DNA of 64,000 nucleotides from assembly GCF_018219815.1 (NCBI RefSeq), contig NZ_JADMKU010000001.1, positions 372,001 to 436,000 on the forward strand. The letters run 5' to 3'. The first letter of the stretch is position 1. Each line of letters starts with the position of its first letter. The notes under the pieces are model-generated. The model did no database searches. It was not told where the DNA came from and saw only the letters and a program-made list of their open reading frames with translations. Positions 27,526 through 36,757 of this stretch are shown here, piece after piece. The translations under genes were made by a program, and so were the position numbers. This DNA is from Thalassovita aquimarina. Its GTDB lineage: Bacteria > Pseudomonadota > Alphaproteobacteria > Rhodobacterales > Rhodobacteraceae.

Positions 27526-27553
27526 AAAGGCCGCCCCTTCGGGCGGCCTTTTC
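27526..27553. terminator. Rho-independent terminator, bidirectional
   Basis: AAGGCCGCCC (27527-27536) pairs with GGGCGGCCTT (27541-27550) around a CTTC tetraloop, with A-run and T-run on the two sides. It lies between the convergent IalB-family and ketoacyl synthase genes. Confidence 0.88.
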
Positions 27554-27586
27554 ATTGCCGACAGGCCGGTTGAGATCGCGAAGGCC

Positions 27587-28795
27587 TCAGATCCTTTTCA
27601 GCGCCATGACCGCGTTCAGCCCGCCAAAGGCGAAGGCGTTGGACAAGGCATAGTCGACCGATGCCTCGCGCGCTTCGTTGGGAACCACGTCCAGCGCACA
27701 TTCGGGATCGAATTCCTCATACCCGATCGTGGGCGCAACCACCCCGTCGCGCAGCGCCATGATACAGGCCAGCAATTCGACCGCACCGGTGGCGCCGATC
27801 AGGTGGCCGTGCATCGCCTTGGTCGAAGAGATCATCAGCTTGTCGGCATGCGGCCCGAACACGTCGGCCACGGCGGCGCATTCGGTCTTGTCATTGGCCG
27901 CCGTACCGGTGCCGTGGGCGTTGATGTAACCGACCTGGTCGGCATTGATCCCGGCGTCCTGAAGCGCGCCGGAAATCGCCCGCGCCGCGCCCTGTTTCGA
28001 CGGCATCACGATATCGGACGCGTCCGAGGACATCGCGTAACCCACGACTTCGCACAGGATCTCGGCCCCGCGCGCCTTGGCGTGTTCGTATTCCTCGAAC
28101 ACAAAAACACCGGCGCCTTCGCCCTGAACCATGCCGTTGCGGTTGGCGCTGAACGGGCGGCAGGCTTCCTTGGACATCACCCGCAGCCCTTCCCAGGCCT
28201 TGACGCCGCCGAAACACAGCATCGATTCCGACCCGCCGGTGACCATCGCCTTGGACATGCCTGACCGCACCATCTGGAACGCCTGCGCCATCGCGTGGTT
28301 CGACGATGCACAGGCGGTCGACACGGTGAAGGATGGCCCCTTCAGGTTGTATTTCATACTCAGGTGGCTGGCCGCGGCATTGTTCATCAGCTTGGGAACA
28401 ACGAAGGGATGAACCCGGTTCTTCCCTTCCTCGTACACCGCACGGTAATTGTCATCCCAGGTCGACACGCCGCCGCCCGCAGTGCCCAGCACGACACCGG
28501 CCTTTGCCGCCAGTTCCCCGGTGAATTCCAGCCCGGCCTGCGCCATCGCTTCCTCGGCCGCGACCAGGGTGAACTGAGTGAAGCGGTCGTAAAGTGTCAT
28601 CTGCTGGCGGTTGAAGCGGCCGTCGGCTTCGAAGCCCTTGACCTGGCCGCCTATCCTGATCGCCAGCCGGTCGACGTCGCGAAATTCAAGCTCCCCGATG
28701 CCGCAACGGCCTTCTTTCATGGCATCGAGCGTTTCCCCGACCGAATGCCCAAGCGCGTTGATCGTCCCCGCGCCGGTGATGACGACGCGGTTCAT
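27587..28795 (-). CDS. Beta-ketoacyl-ACP synthase (KAS II / FabF-like)
   Basis: 402 residues. The catalytic Cys-His-His triad of condensing enzymes is complete: VSTACASSNHA (Cys, about 163), NAHGTGTAAND (His, about 300) and KAMHGHLIGATGAVE (His, about 330); the C-terminal GGLNAVMAL is also conserved. It condenses acyl groups with malonyl-ACP. It overlaps by 4 nt a dedicated acyl carrier protein gene and follows lpxD, so it may make a special acyl chain (for example for lipid A or another envelope lipid) rather than serve bulk fatty acid synthesis. Confidence 0.9.
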   Translation of the reverse strand: MNRVVITGAGTINALGHSVGETLDAMKEGRCGIGELEFRDVDRLAIRIGGQVKGFEADGRFNRQQMTLYDRFTQFTLVAAEEAMAQAGLEFTGELAAKAGVVLGTAGGGVSTWDDNYRAVYEEGKNRVHPFVVPKLMNNAAASHLSMKYNLKGPSFTVSTACASSNHAMAQAFQMVRSGMSKAMVTGGSESMLCFGGVKAWEGLRVMSKEACRPFSANRNGMVQGEGAGVFVFEEYEHAKARGAEILCEVVGYAMSSDASDIVMPSKQGAARAISGALQDAGINADQVGYINAHGTGTAANDKTECAAVADVFGPHADKLMISSTKAMHGHLIGATGAVELLACIMALRDGVVAPTIGYEEFDPECALDVVPNEAREASVDYALSNAFAFGGLNAVMALKRI

Positions 28796-29052
28796 GCGGT
28801 CTGCTCGGCCACCAGCTTTTCGATCCCGCTGATGATCGAAGAGACCGAGGAGATGTCGAAATCGCTCTGTTCGGGTTCGTTGGCGTTGAACGGCACGGTG
28901 ATGTCGAAGGCTTCCTCGATCGCGAAGATGCTTTCCACCAACCCCAGGCTGTCGATGCCCAGGTCTTCCAGCGTGCTCTCCATCGTGACGTCCGATGGTT
29001 CCAGAACCGCCTGTTCTGCAATGATTTCGATCACTTTGTCCTTGATGCTCAT
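28792..29052 (-). CDS. Acyl carrier protein (dedicated)
   Basis: 86 residues with the phosphopantetheine attachment site DLGIDSLGLVES (Ser about 36). Compared with housekeeping AcpP (about 77 residues, DSLDTVEL) it is longer and the flanking residues differ, and its C-terminus (EQSDFDISSVSSIISGIEKL) is atypical. It lies between lpxD and a ketoacyl synthase, which resembles rhizobial acpXL clusters in gene content, though it does not read as a clear AcpXL. Cytoplasmic carrier of growing or transferred acyl chains. Confidence 0.88.
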   Translation of the reverse strand: MSIKDKVIEIIAEQAVLEPSDVTMESTLEDLGIDSLGLVESIFAIEEAFDITVPFNANEPEQSDFDISSVSSIISGIEKLVAEQTA

Positions 29053-29085
29053 GATCCCGGCCTTCTCCTCGTGATTGAGGCTGAT

Positions 29086-30177
29086 TTAGTCGGTCTTTGC
29101 CGACTTGGAAACAGCTTTCTGCAATGCCGCCACGTCCCGGAACAGGCGCGGCAGGCGGCGCAAACCCTTATAGACCTCGATATGGGTCTCCATTTTCATC
29201 GCCGGATAGCCCAGCATGACCCGTCCGGCGGGCACATTGGCCAGAACCTTGGTGGCGCCCCCGGTGATCGCATGATCGCCGATGAACAGGTTGTCACTGA
29301 CGCCGGTCTGTCCGCCCAGCACGACGTTATTCCCGATACGTGTCGATCCTGCGACACCGACCTGGGCGCAGATCAAACAATCGTTGCCGATCTCCACGTT
29401 ATGGCCGATCTGCGCGAGGTTATCGAATTTCACCCCGTTGCCGATGCGGGTGTCGCGCACGGTGCCGCGGTCGATGCAGCTGTTGGCTCCCAGTTCGACG
29501 TCGTCGCCAATGGTCACGCTGCCCAGCGAATGGATGCGGGCATAGCTTTGCGACGCTAGGTCACCCTGATCGCCCAGGCTGTCGCGGACCCGCTCGATGG
29601 TCGATTCCTCAGGCGTGACGAAGGAAAACCCGTCGCCGCCCACCACCGCGCCGGGCTGGGCGATGAAGCGCGCGCCGATGGTCACGCGGGCGCCGATTTT
29701 GACCCCTTCGCGCAGGTATGCCCCCGCGCCCAGCACCGCATCGTTGCCAATGAAACAGTGCGGCCCGATCACCGATCCGTCGCCAATCCGCGCGTCCGCG
29801 CCGATCACGGCCAGCGGGCCAACGGACACGCCGTCGCCCAGTTGCGCGGTGGGATCGATCACGGCGGACGGGTGAATGCCCGGCGCATATCCCTGCCCCG
29901 GATCCATCATCGCCGACAGGCCGGCCATGGCGAAACGCGGGCGCGGCGCGGTGATCGCCGCCTCGAGCCCCAGTTCCTGCCAGTCGGCCCCGGCCCAGAG
30001 CATCGCGGCACGCGCCCGCCCCATGGGCAGGCCGGCGGCGAATTCGGGCTTCATCGCCAGCGCCAAGTCGCTGACCTGCGCCATCGCGGGTTCGGCCACA
30101 CCGGACACGATCAAGTCGGTGTTTCCGAACGCCTCGGCCCCCAAAGAGGCCGCGATTTCCTTGATGCTGTAGCTCAT
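29086..30177 (-). CDS. lpxD: UDP-3-O-acylglucosamine N-acyltransferase LpxD
   Basis: 363 residues from the ATG at 30177 ([20 protein letters not shown]), the usual LpxD start. An N-terminal uridine-binding-type domain (about 1-100) precedes a long hexapeptide-repeat beta-helix (about 100-320) that includes [20 protein letters not shown], and [15 protein letters not shown] with the catalytic His of LpxD. A C-terminal helix follows. It adds the N-linked 3-hydroxyacyl chain in lipid A synthesis, taking it from acyl-ACP. It is not in the usual bamA-lpxD-fabZ-lpxA cluster here, so this may be a second copy. Confidence 0.88.
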   Translation of the reverse strand: MSYSIKEIAASLGAEAFGNTDLIVSGVAEPAMAQVSDLALAMKPEFAAGLPMGRARAAMLWAGADWQELGLEAAITAPRPRFAMAGLSAMMDPGQGYAPGIHPSAVIDPTAQLGDGVSVGPLAVIGADARIGDGSVIGPHCFIGNDAVLGAGAYLREGVKIGARVTIGARFIAQPGAVVGGDGFSFVTPEESTIERVRDSLGDQGDLASQSYARIHSLGSVTIGDDVELGANSCIDRGTVRDTRIGNGVKFDNLAQIGHNVEIGNDCLICAQVGVAGSTRIGNNVVLGGQTGVSDNLFIGDHAITGGATKVLANVPAGRVMLGYPAMKMETHIEVYKGLRRLPRLFRDVAALQKAVSKSAKTD

Positions 30178-30211
30178 GCGAATGCCCCCGGGGTTCCGTC
30201 CGGGGCCAGAC

Positions 30212-31825
30212 TTATCCCCGAACAGCGTCCAAGACCACCCCTGCCTGTTCAAGCGCCTTCCAGATTCGCCCGTCGCGTCCGTAAACGTCGCGGCGGTAAT
30301 GCGCCTTGCCCTTCGCAGGCACGGTAGCGGTGCGATAGATGATATGCACCGGGATGTGCTGTTCCAGGTCGATCTTGGTTTCGCGCCCGGTCTTCAACAC
30401 GCTGTGGAACTGCCCTTGGGGATCGTCGCTTTGCCGCGCCAGCAGCGCATAGGCGAATTCGAACGGATCTTGCAGCCGGATGCAACCATGGCTGAAGGCG
30501 CGGGTTTCACGCGCGAACAGGCTCTTGGCCGGGGTGTCATGCAGGTAAACGTTTTGGGGATTGGGGAACATGAACTTGACCAGCCCCAGGGCATTGCGGC
30601 GCGACGGCGGCTGCTTCATGTCGAAGGGGAAATTCCGCTTGTCGAACTGGGTGAAATCCACCTCGCCACGATTGACCAACTGGCCGCGGGCATCGGTCAG
30701 CCGCAGATGGCTGACCGCGTTGGGATCTTTCTGCAGCATCGGCAGGTATTCTTTGACCGCAATGGACCGGGGCACGTTCCACGTCGGGTTGACGACCATG
30801 TGTTCCATCACGTCGGAAAATTCCGGGCTGCGGCGATCATGCTGGTTCATCCCGACAACCGAGCGCGTCTCGAACGTCACCTTGCCGTCGTCAACGATCT
30901 TTGCGGTGAAATCGGTCAGGTTGACCAAAACGTGACGCTGGCCGCGCTCATGAGGCAGCCAGCGTTCGCGTTCCATCGCGACCATCACCGAATGCAGGCG
31001 CTGTTCCACCGGTACGTTGATTTCCGACAGGGTCGAAGCCCCGACCACACCGTCGGTTTCCAGCCCGTGGTCGTCCTGGAACAGTTGTACCGCGGCTTCG
31101 ATCTGCTTGTCGTATACCATCGTGGCGCTGCGATCGAGATAGCCCATCCGCATCAGCCTGTTGCGCAGCTTGACCACCGATGCGCCCCGGTCGCCGGGTT
31201 CGAGTTTCTTGCCCGGCACGGTTTCGCCCCAGCCGCCACGCGCCAGCAATCCCTGCAGACGCAGCATTTCCTTGCGCAGACGGATATATTCATGTGACTG
31301 CGGCGGCAGATTCTGCATCACCGCGGCGGGGTTGCCGTTGACCAGATCGGCCATGTTTTCCGCCCGGTCGCGGAATTTCACCTTGCGGACCACGCCTTCG
31401 TCGATGCTGGACGGTTTCACGATTCCCGACTGTAGGTCGCGGGCATAGCGCAGATAGGCCTTGGACAGCGCCACGTCGAGCATACCGCGGTCGCGCGGCG
31501 TCTTCGCCGCACGCATCTGCGCGATCAGCGCGTCGACATCATAGCGTTCCGTCGGCAACCCGTGGCTTGCCGCGCCTTGCAGCGCCGAAATAAGCGCCTT
31601 GCGCCGCGCGAGGTGTTCCTCGCCCTCGCCGGTCCACACCGCCCCGAACCCGGATTCGCGGTAGAACCGGGCCAGTTCACGATCGTCGGAGGCATATTCT
31701 GCAACCGCCTGCCGGAATGCCGGCATCTGGGCCTGCACCGTCTGCGGCGAGACAGAGGACACCACACAGGCTGTCAGAACGACCGCCGCGAAACGGGAAA
31801 CAGAAGAACGGGTCAATGGCAGCAT
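30212..31825 (-). CDS. L,D-transpeptidase, YcbB/LdtD type
   Basis: 537 residues from the ATG at 31825, with AAGGGACG upstream and a signal peptide ([20 protein letters not shown], with cleavage after TVQA). Order: N-terminal scaffold domain, peptidoglycan-binding domain ([12 protein letters not shown]... [19 protein letters not shown], about 230-290), then the YkuD catalytic domain with [12 protein letters not shown] near residue 445 (catalytic Cys). It forms 3-3 crosslinks in peptidoglycan or attaches proteins to it. It heads an operon with lpxD, ACP and KAS, and is divergent from a DUF882 gene. Confidence 0.92.
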   Translation of the reverse strand: MLPLTRSSVSRFAAVVLTACVVSSVSPQTVQAQMPAFRQAVAEYASDDRELARFYRESGFGAVWTGEGEEHLARRKALISALQGAASHGLPTERYDVDALIAQMRAAKTPRDRGMLDVALSKAYLRYARDLQSGIVKPSSIDEGVVRKVKFRDRAENMADLVNGNPAAVMQNLPPQSHEYIRLRKEMLRLQGLLARGGWGETVPGKKLEPGDRGASVVKLRNRLMRMGYLDRSATMVYDKQIEAAVQLFQDDHGLETDGVVGASTLSEINVPVEQRLHSVMVAMERERWLPHERGQRHVLVNLTDFTAKIVDDGKVTFETRSVVGMNQHDRRSPEFSDVMEHMVVNPTWNVPRSIAVKEYLPMLQKDPNAVSHLRLTDARGQLVNRGEVDFTQFDKRNFPFDMKQPPSRRNALGLVKFMFPNPQNVYLHDTPAKSLFARETRAFSHGCIRLQDPFEFAYALLARQSDDPQGQFHSVLKTGRETKIDLEQHIPVHIIYRTATVPAKGKAHYRRDVYGRDGRIWKALEQAGVVLDAVRG

Positions 31826-32149
31826 GGGCACGTCCCTTTTGAAATCACATGGTTGATATACTACCATCATATCTCGCCAAATTCACGCATGCTGTCCATT
31901 CACATTTGCTCAAGAGTACAAATCGACAAGGGGGTTGATGCAGTTGTGCAGCGGTTTCCCGATCCGGTAACCACGTTCACAATTATATCAGCAAAAAATC
32001 GCCGAATCGGCTTGATTTGCGAAATTTCCCCTAAAACGACGCTTGGTGGAATGTTTCTTGTATGTAATAAAACATCTGCATCTGGGGATGAATTGGCAGG
32101 TTCCGCGTAACATCGCGGACAACAGGAAAGCGACAGGACGGGCGCTACT

Positions 32150-32719
32150 ATGACGAAACACAGCTCTACGAGCTTCTCGCGGCGCGGGTTGCTAGGTGCA
32201 TTTGCAGCCACCACGATCGCCGCGGCACCGACTTTTTCCAACGCAGCAGGCTTCCTTCGAGGTTCCGGCGATATCCGCCGGATCAAGATGTATTCCGGTC
32301 GGACCGGCGAAAAGCTGGACATGATCTACTGGATCGAAGGCGAATACATTCCCGACGCGCTGAAGGAAATCACGTATTTCATGCGCGACTGGCGCACCGA
32401 CACCGCCAAGAACATCGACGCGCGGACCATCGACATCATGGCAGCGTCGCACAATCTGTTGGACGTCACCGAACCTTACATGCTCCTTTCAGGCTACCGT
32501 AGCCCGAAAACCAACGCCATGCTGCGATCCAATTCGCGCGGCGTCGCCAAGAATTCGCTGCACATGAAGGGCCAGGCCGCCGATTTGCGCTTGGCATCGC
32601 GTTCGGTCAGCCAGATGGCGCGCGCAGCCTCTGCCTGTTCCGCCGGCGGGGTCGGTCGGTATTCGCGATCGAACTTCGTGCACATGGATTGCGGGCCGAT
32701 CCGCACTTGGGGCGCCTGA
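32150..32719 (+). CDS. DUF882 / YcbK-family peptidase M15-like protein, Tat-exported
   Basis: 189 residues. The N-terminus SFSRRGLLGAFAATTIAAA is a twin-arginine signal. The DUF882 domain follows: YFMRDWRTD, LLSGYRSPKTNAMLRSNSRGVAKNSLHMKGQAADLRL with the zinc-ligand pattern S-x-H...D of M15 peptidases, and NFVHMDCGPIRTW carrying the second His. Relatives trim or crosslink-modify peptidoglycan in the periplasm. In E. coli ycbK is next to ycbB, an L,D-transpeptidase; here too the two lie together, divergently. Confidence 0.9.
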   Translation: MTKHSSTSFSRRGLLGAFAATTIAAAPTFSNAAGFLRGSGDIRRIKMYSGRTGEKLDMIYWIEGEYIPDALKEITYFMRDWRTDTAKNIDARTIDIMAASHNLLDVTEPYMLLSGYRSPKTNAMLRSNSRGVAKNSLHMKGQAADLRLASRSVSQMARAASACSAGGVGRYSRSNFVHMDCGPIRTWGA

Positions 32720-32752
32720 TCCCTCTGACCAACACCGTTCCGACCCGTTCCC

Positions 32753-32784
32753 AAAACCCGTCCGCTTCGGACGGGTTTTTCGTT
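32753..32784 (+). terminator. Rho-independent terminator after the DUF882 gene
   Basis: AAAACCCGTCCG (32753-32764) pairs with CGGACGGGTTTT (32768-32779) over a CTT loop, followed by a T. A textbook terminator 34 nt after the stop. Confidence 0.92.
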
Positions 32785-32880
32785 TCGGCCCCGGTTGCGC
32801 GGGCGCAGGCCGAACGCCCGGCAATTGATCCGAAGGCCGCAACGCGGTAACCGGAACCCCGACGCCAGAGGACCCGCGAC

Positions 32881-33627
32881 ATGACCAAACCCTTCCTGAT
32901 CCTGCAACTGCGCCCGGAAGACGAGGCCGCCGATAACGAATACAGCGCCTTCCTGAGCAAGGGCGGGATCGACGCGGCGCAAACCCATCGCATCCGGCTG
33001 GACCAGCAAACCCTGCCCGATCTTCGCCTGTCCGATTACGCCGGGGTGATCGTCGGCGGTGGCCCCGGCTGCGTGTCCGACCCGGCCGCCACCAAGGACC
33101 CGGTCGAGGCGCGGATCGAGAAGCAGATCCTGTCGCTGATGCCGCGCATAACCGGCGACGACATCCCTTTCCTTGGCTGCTGCTACGGGATCGGCATCCT
33201 TGGCCATCACCTCGGCGCGGTGGTCAGCAAGAACCGCTATGGCGAACCGGTCGGCCCGGTGGAATGTCACCTTACCGAGGCCGGCAAGACCGATCCCCTG
33301 CTGGATGGCGTGACCAGCGCCTTCAACGCCTTTGTCGGCCACAAGGAAGCGCTGCAACACCTGCCGGAAGGCGGGGTGCATCTGCTTAGCTCCGACCCCT
33401 GCCCGTTCCAGATGGTGCGCTACAAATCCAATGTCTACGCGACGCAATTCCACCCCGAAGCCGACGGCGACGTGTTCGAATTGCGCATCAGGCTGTACAA
33501 GGACAAGGGCTACTTCCACCCAGACGAGGCCGAAGCGCTGATCGCCACGTGCCGCGCCGCCCACGTGACACAGCCCGAAATCATCCTGCGCAATTTCGTG
33601 ACCCGCTACGCTGCGGGACAGGCGTGA
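32881..33627 (+). CDS. Class I glutamine amidotransferase-like protein
   Basis: 248 residues. A nucleophile elbow FLGCCYGIGILGHHLG (Cys near residue 100) and the ATQFHPEAD His-Glu pair identify the class I (triad) glutamine amidotransferase fold, as in the GuaA glutaminase domain, here as a stand-alone protein. The partner or substrate is unknown; relatives include gamma-glutamyl-amine hydrolases and glutamine amidotransferases of unassigned pathways. It is a single gene, with the DUF882 terminator upstream and a convergent gene downstream. Confidence 0.85.
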   Translation: MTKPFLILQLRPEDEAADNEYSAFLSKGGIDAAQTHRIRLDQQTLPDLRLSDYAGVIVGGGPGCVSDPAATKDPVEARIEKQILSLMPRITGDDIPFLGCCYGIGILGHHLGAVVSKNRYGEPVGPVECHLTEAGKTDPLLDGVTSAFNAFVGHKEALQHLPEGGVHLLSSDPCPFQMVRYKSNVYATQFHPEADGDVFELRIRLYKDKGYFHPDEAEALIATCRAAHVTQPEIILRNFVTRYAAGQA

Positions 33628-33704
33628 AGCGCGCATCTTTATAGCGCGCCGGTCGACACACCATCAAACCCGCGTGCATCATGCGATGTCGATGAATACG
33701 GGAC

Positions 33705-35150
33705 CTATTGTTCCGAAAGCAACTCGGCGATGACCGGCCTTTGTGCCTGGATGCGCGCATGGTCGAGCACAAGCCCGTAAGGTCCGAGCACCGATCCCAG
33801 AAAATCATAGAGCGGCTTTATCTCTTCGAAGGGTACCGTCACGATTTCGAGCGCCGTCGCCCCCGACACGGTGCGCAGCGATCTGTCCGCACCGTTTGCG
33901 AGCAGTGATGTCAGGATCTCTTCGCGACACAGCAGCGCCGCCATGTGCAGCGGGGTCGAACCATCCCGGTTGGGTTTGTTCACCTCTGCCCCCGCCGCCA
34001 ACAGCGCCTCGACCGCGCGCGGTTTGTCGAACGTCGTCGCCACGATCAGCGCCGTGGCGCCGGATGGATCGAGAGCATCCGGATCGGCGCCCTGCGCCAA
34101 GGCGGCTTGCAGCGCCGGAATGTCGCCGTTGAACGCGGCCTCATGCAGGCTGATACCGGTCACCGGCGGGCTGATCAGCGCCTCTTTCTCGGCCTGCAGC
34201 ACTTCGTCCATCATCGCGACCAATTCGTCGCGGCTGTAGCTGAACGCGTGCCCCTGATTGAGCTGTACGACTTGCTGCAGGGCCCGGCGAATTGTCATTT
34301 CCGCTTCGGCCTGTTCCGGCACGACCAGATAGCGCGGCTTGGGATTATCCGCGGTCAGGAAATCCAGAACCGCCAGCGCAACGTCGTCGGGGTCCTTGTA
34401 TTGCGACCGGTCCAGCGGCCCGGTGATAAGATCGAGCATCGACCCGTAGCGCGATCCTTCGCCGGAATAGCCCGCGGCCTGCATCCGCTTGACCATCGAG
34501 GCTACGATCTTCGACTTGTAATTGCCCGGTTCTACGGCCGCCACACGCACATTGAACCGCGCCATCTCGGCGGCCAAGCTGTCGGTATAGGCTTCCAGCC
34601 CGTGCTTGCTCATGCTGTAGACGCCGGAAAACGGCGATGAAATCACGCCAGCGATCGAGGTCACGTTCATGATACGGCCTTCGCTTTCGATGATCAGGTC
34701 GGCAAATGCCTTGGTCACCCGGAATGGCCCCAGCAGGTTCACGTCGAACAGGAAATCCAGATCGCTTTCCGGGGTTTCGATCAGGGGGCCGATATGGGCG
34801 ACGCCGGCATTGTTGATCAACCCGTACAATCCTCGACCTTCGGTTTCCACCAAAGCCACCGCGGCCTCGATATCGCTTTGTATCGTCACATCGAGCCGCA
34901 CCGACTTCACGTTGGGCATCCGGTTCAGCCGCTGCATGTCCTCCGGCTTGCGCGCACCGGCATAGACGAAGAACCCGTTTCGCGACAAAACCTGCGCCAT
35001 CCGCAACCCGATCCCGGAGGTCGCACCGGTGATCAGGACCGCCTTGCGGTCTTTGTCGGACTGGGCGCTTGCGCGATCTGGATAGAGCGCCAGAAGGCTT
35101 ATCGAGACGGCAAGAAAGATCAGCAATTTTGTGGGCCTGAATGCAACCAA
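33705..35150 (-). CDS. Exported SDR-family oxidoreductase fused to ankyrin repeats
   Basis: 481 residues. A TTG at 35150 has a GGAAGGA site 8 nt upstream and gives a signal-peptide-like N-terminus (KLLIFLAVSISLLALYPDRASA). A classical short-chain dehydrogenase/reductase domain follows: TGATSGIG (residues 41-48), LINNAGVAHIG, VTSIAGVISS and the catalytic YSMSK, so the Ser-Tyr-Lys set is complete. After a linker, residues about 335-450 form three ankyrin repeats (SLHEAAFNGDIPALQAALAQ, ALIVATTFDKPRAVEALLAA, PLHMAALLCREEILTSLLAN). A cofactor-using Rossmann enzyme with an apparent Sec signal is unusual; the substrate is unknown. Confidence 0.85.
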   Translation of the reverse strand: MVAFRPTKLLIFLAVSISLLALYPDRASAQSDKDRKAVLITGATSGIGLRMAQVLSRNGFFVYAGARKPEDMQRLNRMPNVKSVRLDVTIQSDIEAAVALVETEGRGLYGLINNAGVAHIGPLIETPESDLDFLFDVNLLGPFRVTKAFADLIIESEGRIMNVTSIAGVISSPFSGVYSMSKHGLEAYTDSLAAEMARFNVRVAAVEPGNYKSKIVASMVKRMQAAGYSGEGSRYGSMLDLITGPLDRSQYKDPDDVALAVLDFLTADNPKPRYLVVPEQAEAEMTIRRALQQVVQLNQGHAFSYSRDELVAMMDEVLQAEKEALISPPVTGISLHEAAFNGDIPALQAALAQGADPDALDPSGATALIVATTFDKPRAVEALLAAGAEVNKPNRDGSTPLHMAALLCREEILTSLLANGADRSLRTVSGATALEIVTVPFEEIKPLYDFLGSVLGPYGLVLDHARIQAQRPVIAELLSEQ

Positions 35151-35350
35151 GGGTCCAATCCTTCCGCTCGGGCGCTTTCGCCGCTCCGGTCTATCTCATG
35201 CGTATCAATGGCCTCTTTTTACGGACGAAACGGATTTTGCGCGTTGACCCATGTCAACGCCTTGCACTGTTCCAGTGCCTCAAGACCATCGTACGACCCG
35301 ATCGTTTAAAACGGCAAAGCGTCCGCAAGTAGTCATGTAGAGGAAGAAAA

Positions 35351-35427
35351 TGGCGCACCCATCAGGATTCGAACCTGAGGCCTCTGCCTTCGGAGGGCAG
35401 CGCTCTATCCAGCTGAGCTATGGGTGC
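35351..35427 (-). tRNA. tRNA-Arg (anticodon CCG)
   Basis: 77 nt on the minus strand, with the CCA end encoded. The acceptor stem pairs GCACCCA with TGGGTGC, the D arm reads AGCTCAGCTGGATAGAGC, the anticodon loop is CTCCGAA inside a CTGCC/GGCAG stem, and the T arm contains GGTTCGAATCC. The anticodon CCG reads CGG arginine codons. It lies between the SDR-ankyrin gene and sufS; no integrase gene is near. Confidence 0.97.
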
Positions 35428-35534
35428 CTGAGGCTGTGATTAACCCAAGCGATTTGCGGGTGCAATCGGTAACGCGCCTGAAAACGGCAAAAAATTCCGG
35501 GCGGCAGCGCCGTGCGCCCCGCCCGGCCTTTGGG

Positions 35535-36755
35535 TCAGCCGAACAGATCGTGCGCCAGTTCCAGCGCCTCGACCAGCGTGTCGACCTCTTCGCGTGTGTT
35601 ATAAAGCCCGAAGGACGCCCGGCAGGTGGCCGACACGCCCAGATGATCCATCAACGGCCCGGCACAATGATGCCCGGCACGCACCGCGACGCCCTTCTTG
35701 TCGAGGATGGTGGAAATGTCGTGCGCATGCGCAGCACCTTCCATGGTGAAGGAAAATATCGCCGCCTTGTTCGCCGCGTTGCCCTGCACGTTCAGCCAGT
35801 TCAGCCCGGTGAACCTTTCGCTGGCATAGGCGCGCAAGCCGGCCTCGTGCGCGGCGATGTTTTCCATCCCCAGATCCATCATGTAGTCGAGCGCGACACC
35901 CAGCCCGATGGTCTGCACGATGCCAGGCGTACCGGCCTCGAACTTCATCGGCGGATCGTTGTAGATCACCGCGTCCTTGCTGACTTCCCTGATCATGTCG
36001 CCGCCGCCCATGAAGGGGCGCATTTCGGCCATCCGTTCCTTGCGGACATAGATCGCCCCGGACCCCGAGGGACCATAGAGCTTGTGTCCGGTGATGGCAT
36101 AGAAATCGCAGCCGATTTCGGACACGTTCACCGGCATGTGGACCGCGCCCTGCGATCCGTCGACCAGCACCGGCACGCCCTTTTCACGCGCCGCGTCGCA
36201 GATCGCCTTCACGTCGACGACGGTGCCCAACACGTTGGAACACTGGGTGATGGCGATCAGCTTGGTCCTGGGGGTGATCGCGTCGATCACCTTCTGCGGG
36301 TCCAGCGCGCCGGTGGCGTCCACATCGACCCACTTCAGGGTCACCCCCTGCCGTTCGCGCAGGAAATGCCACGGCACGATATTGGCGTGGTGTTCCATCA
36401 CCGACAGGATGATTTCATCGCCCGCGTCCATCCGCGGCATCGCCCAGCCATAAGCGACCATGTTGATGCCCTCGGTGGTGCCGGAATTCAGCACGATCTC
36501 GTCCTCGTCCGCCGCGCCAAGGAACCGGGCGATGGTGCCGCGTACCGCCTCGTATTTATCGGTGGCGAGGTTGGACAGGTAATGCAGCCCGCGATGCACA
36601 TTGGCATATTCGTGGGAATAGGCCTGGGTGATGGCATCGATCACCACCTGTGGTTTCTGCGCCGAGGCGCCGTTGTCGAGATAGGTCAGCGGCTTGCCGT
36701 TCACCTCGCGCGCGAGGATCGGGAAATCGGCGCGGATTTTTTCAACATCATACAT
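35535..36755 (-). CDS. sufS: Cysteine desulfurase SufS
   Basis: 406 residues from the ATG at 36755 (MYDVEKIRADFPILAREVNG). PLP-binding Lys lies in AITGHKLYGPSGSGAIY (about 225) and the catalytic Cys in RAGHHCAGPLM (about 360), the group II (SufS/CsdA) pattern with a short active-site loop. It takes sulfur from cysteine and passes it to the SufBCD scaffold, normally with SufE or SufU help. It is the last gene of the isc/suf operon here; no sufE or sufA follows before the tRNA gene. Confidence 0.95.
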   Translation of the reverse strand: MYDVEKIRADFPILAREVNGKPLTYLDNGASAQKPQVVIDAITQAYSHEYANVHRGLHYLSNLATDKYEAVRGTIARFLGAADEDEIVLNSGTTEGINMVAYGWAMPRMDAGDEIILSVMEHHANIVPWHFLRERQGVTLKWVDVDATGALDPQKVIDAITPRTKLIAITQCSNVLGTVVDVKAICDAAREKGVPVLVDGSQGAVHMPVNVSEIGCDFYAITGHKLYGPSGSGAIYVRKERMAEMRPFMGGGDMIREVSKDAVIYNDPPMKFEAGTPGIVQTIGLGVALDYMMDLGMENIAAHEAGLRAYASERFTGLNWLNVQGNAANKAAIFSFTMEGAAHAHDISTILDKKGVAVRAGHHCAGPLMDHLGVSATCRASFGLYNTREEVDTLVEALELAHDLFG

Positions 36756-36757
36756 GA

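Noticed and set aside
35351-35427. tRNA-Arg as an integration site of a genomic island
   Set aside because: No integrase, no repeated tRNA 3' end nearby, and both flanks are core-like genes of normal composition.
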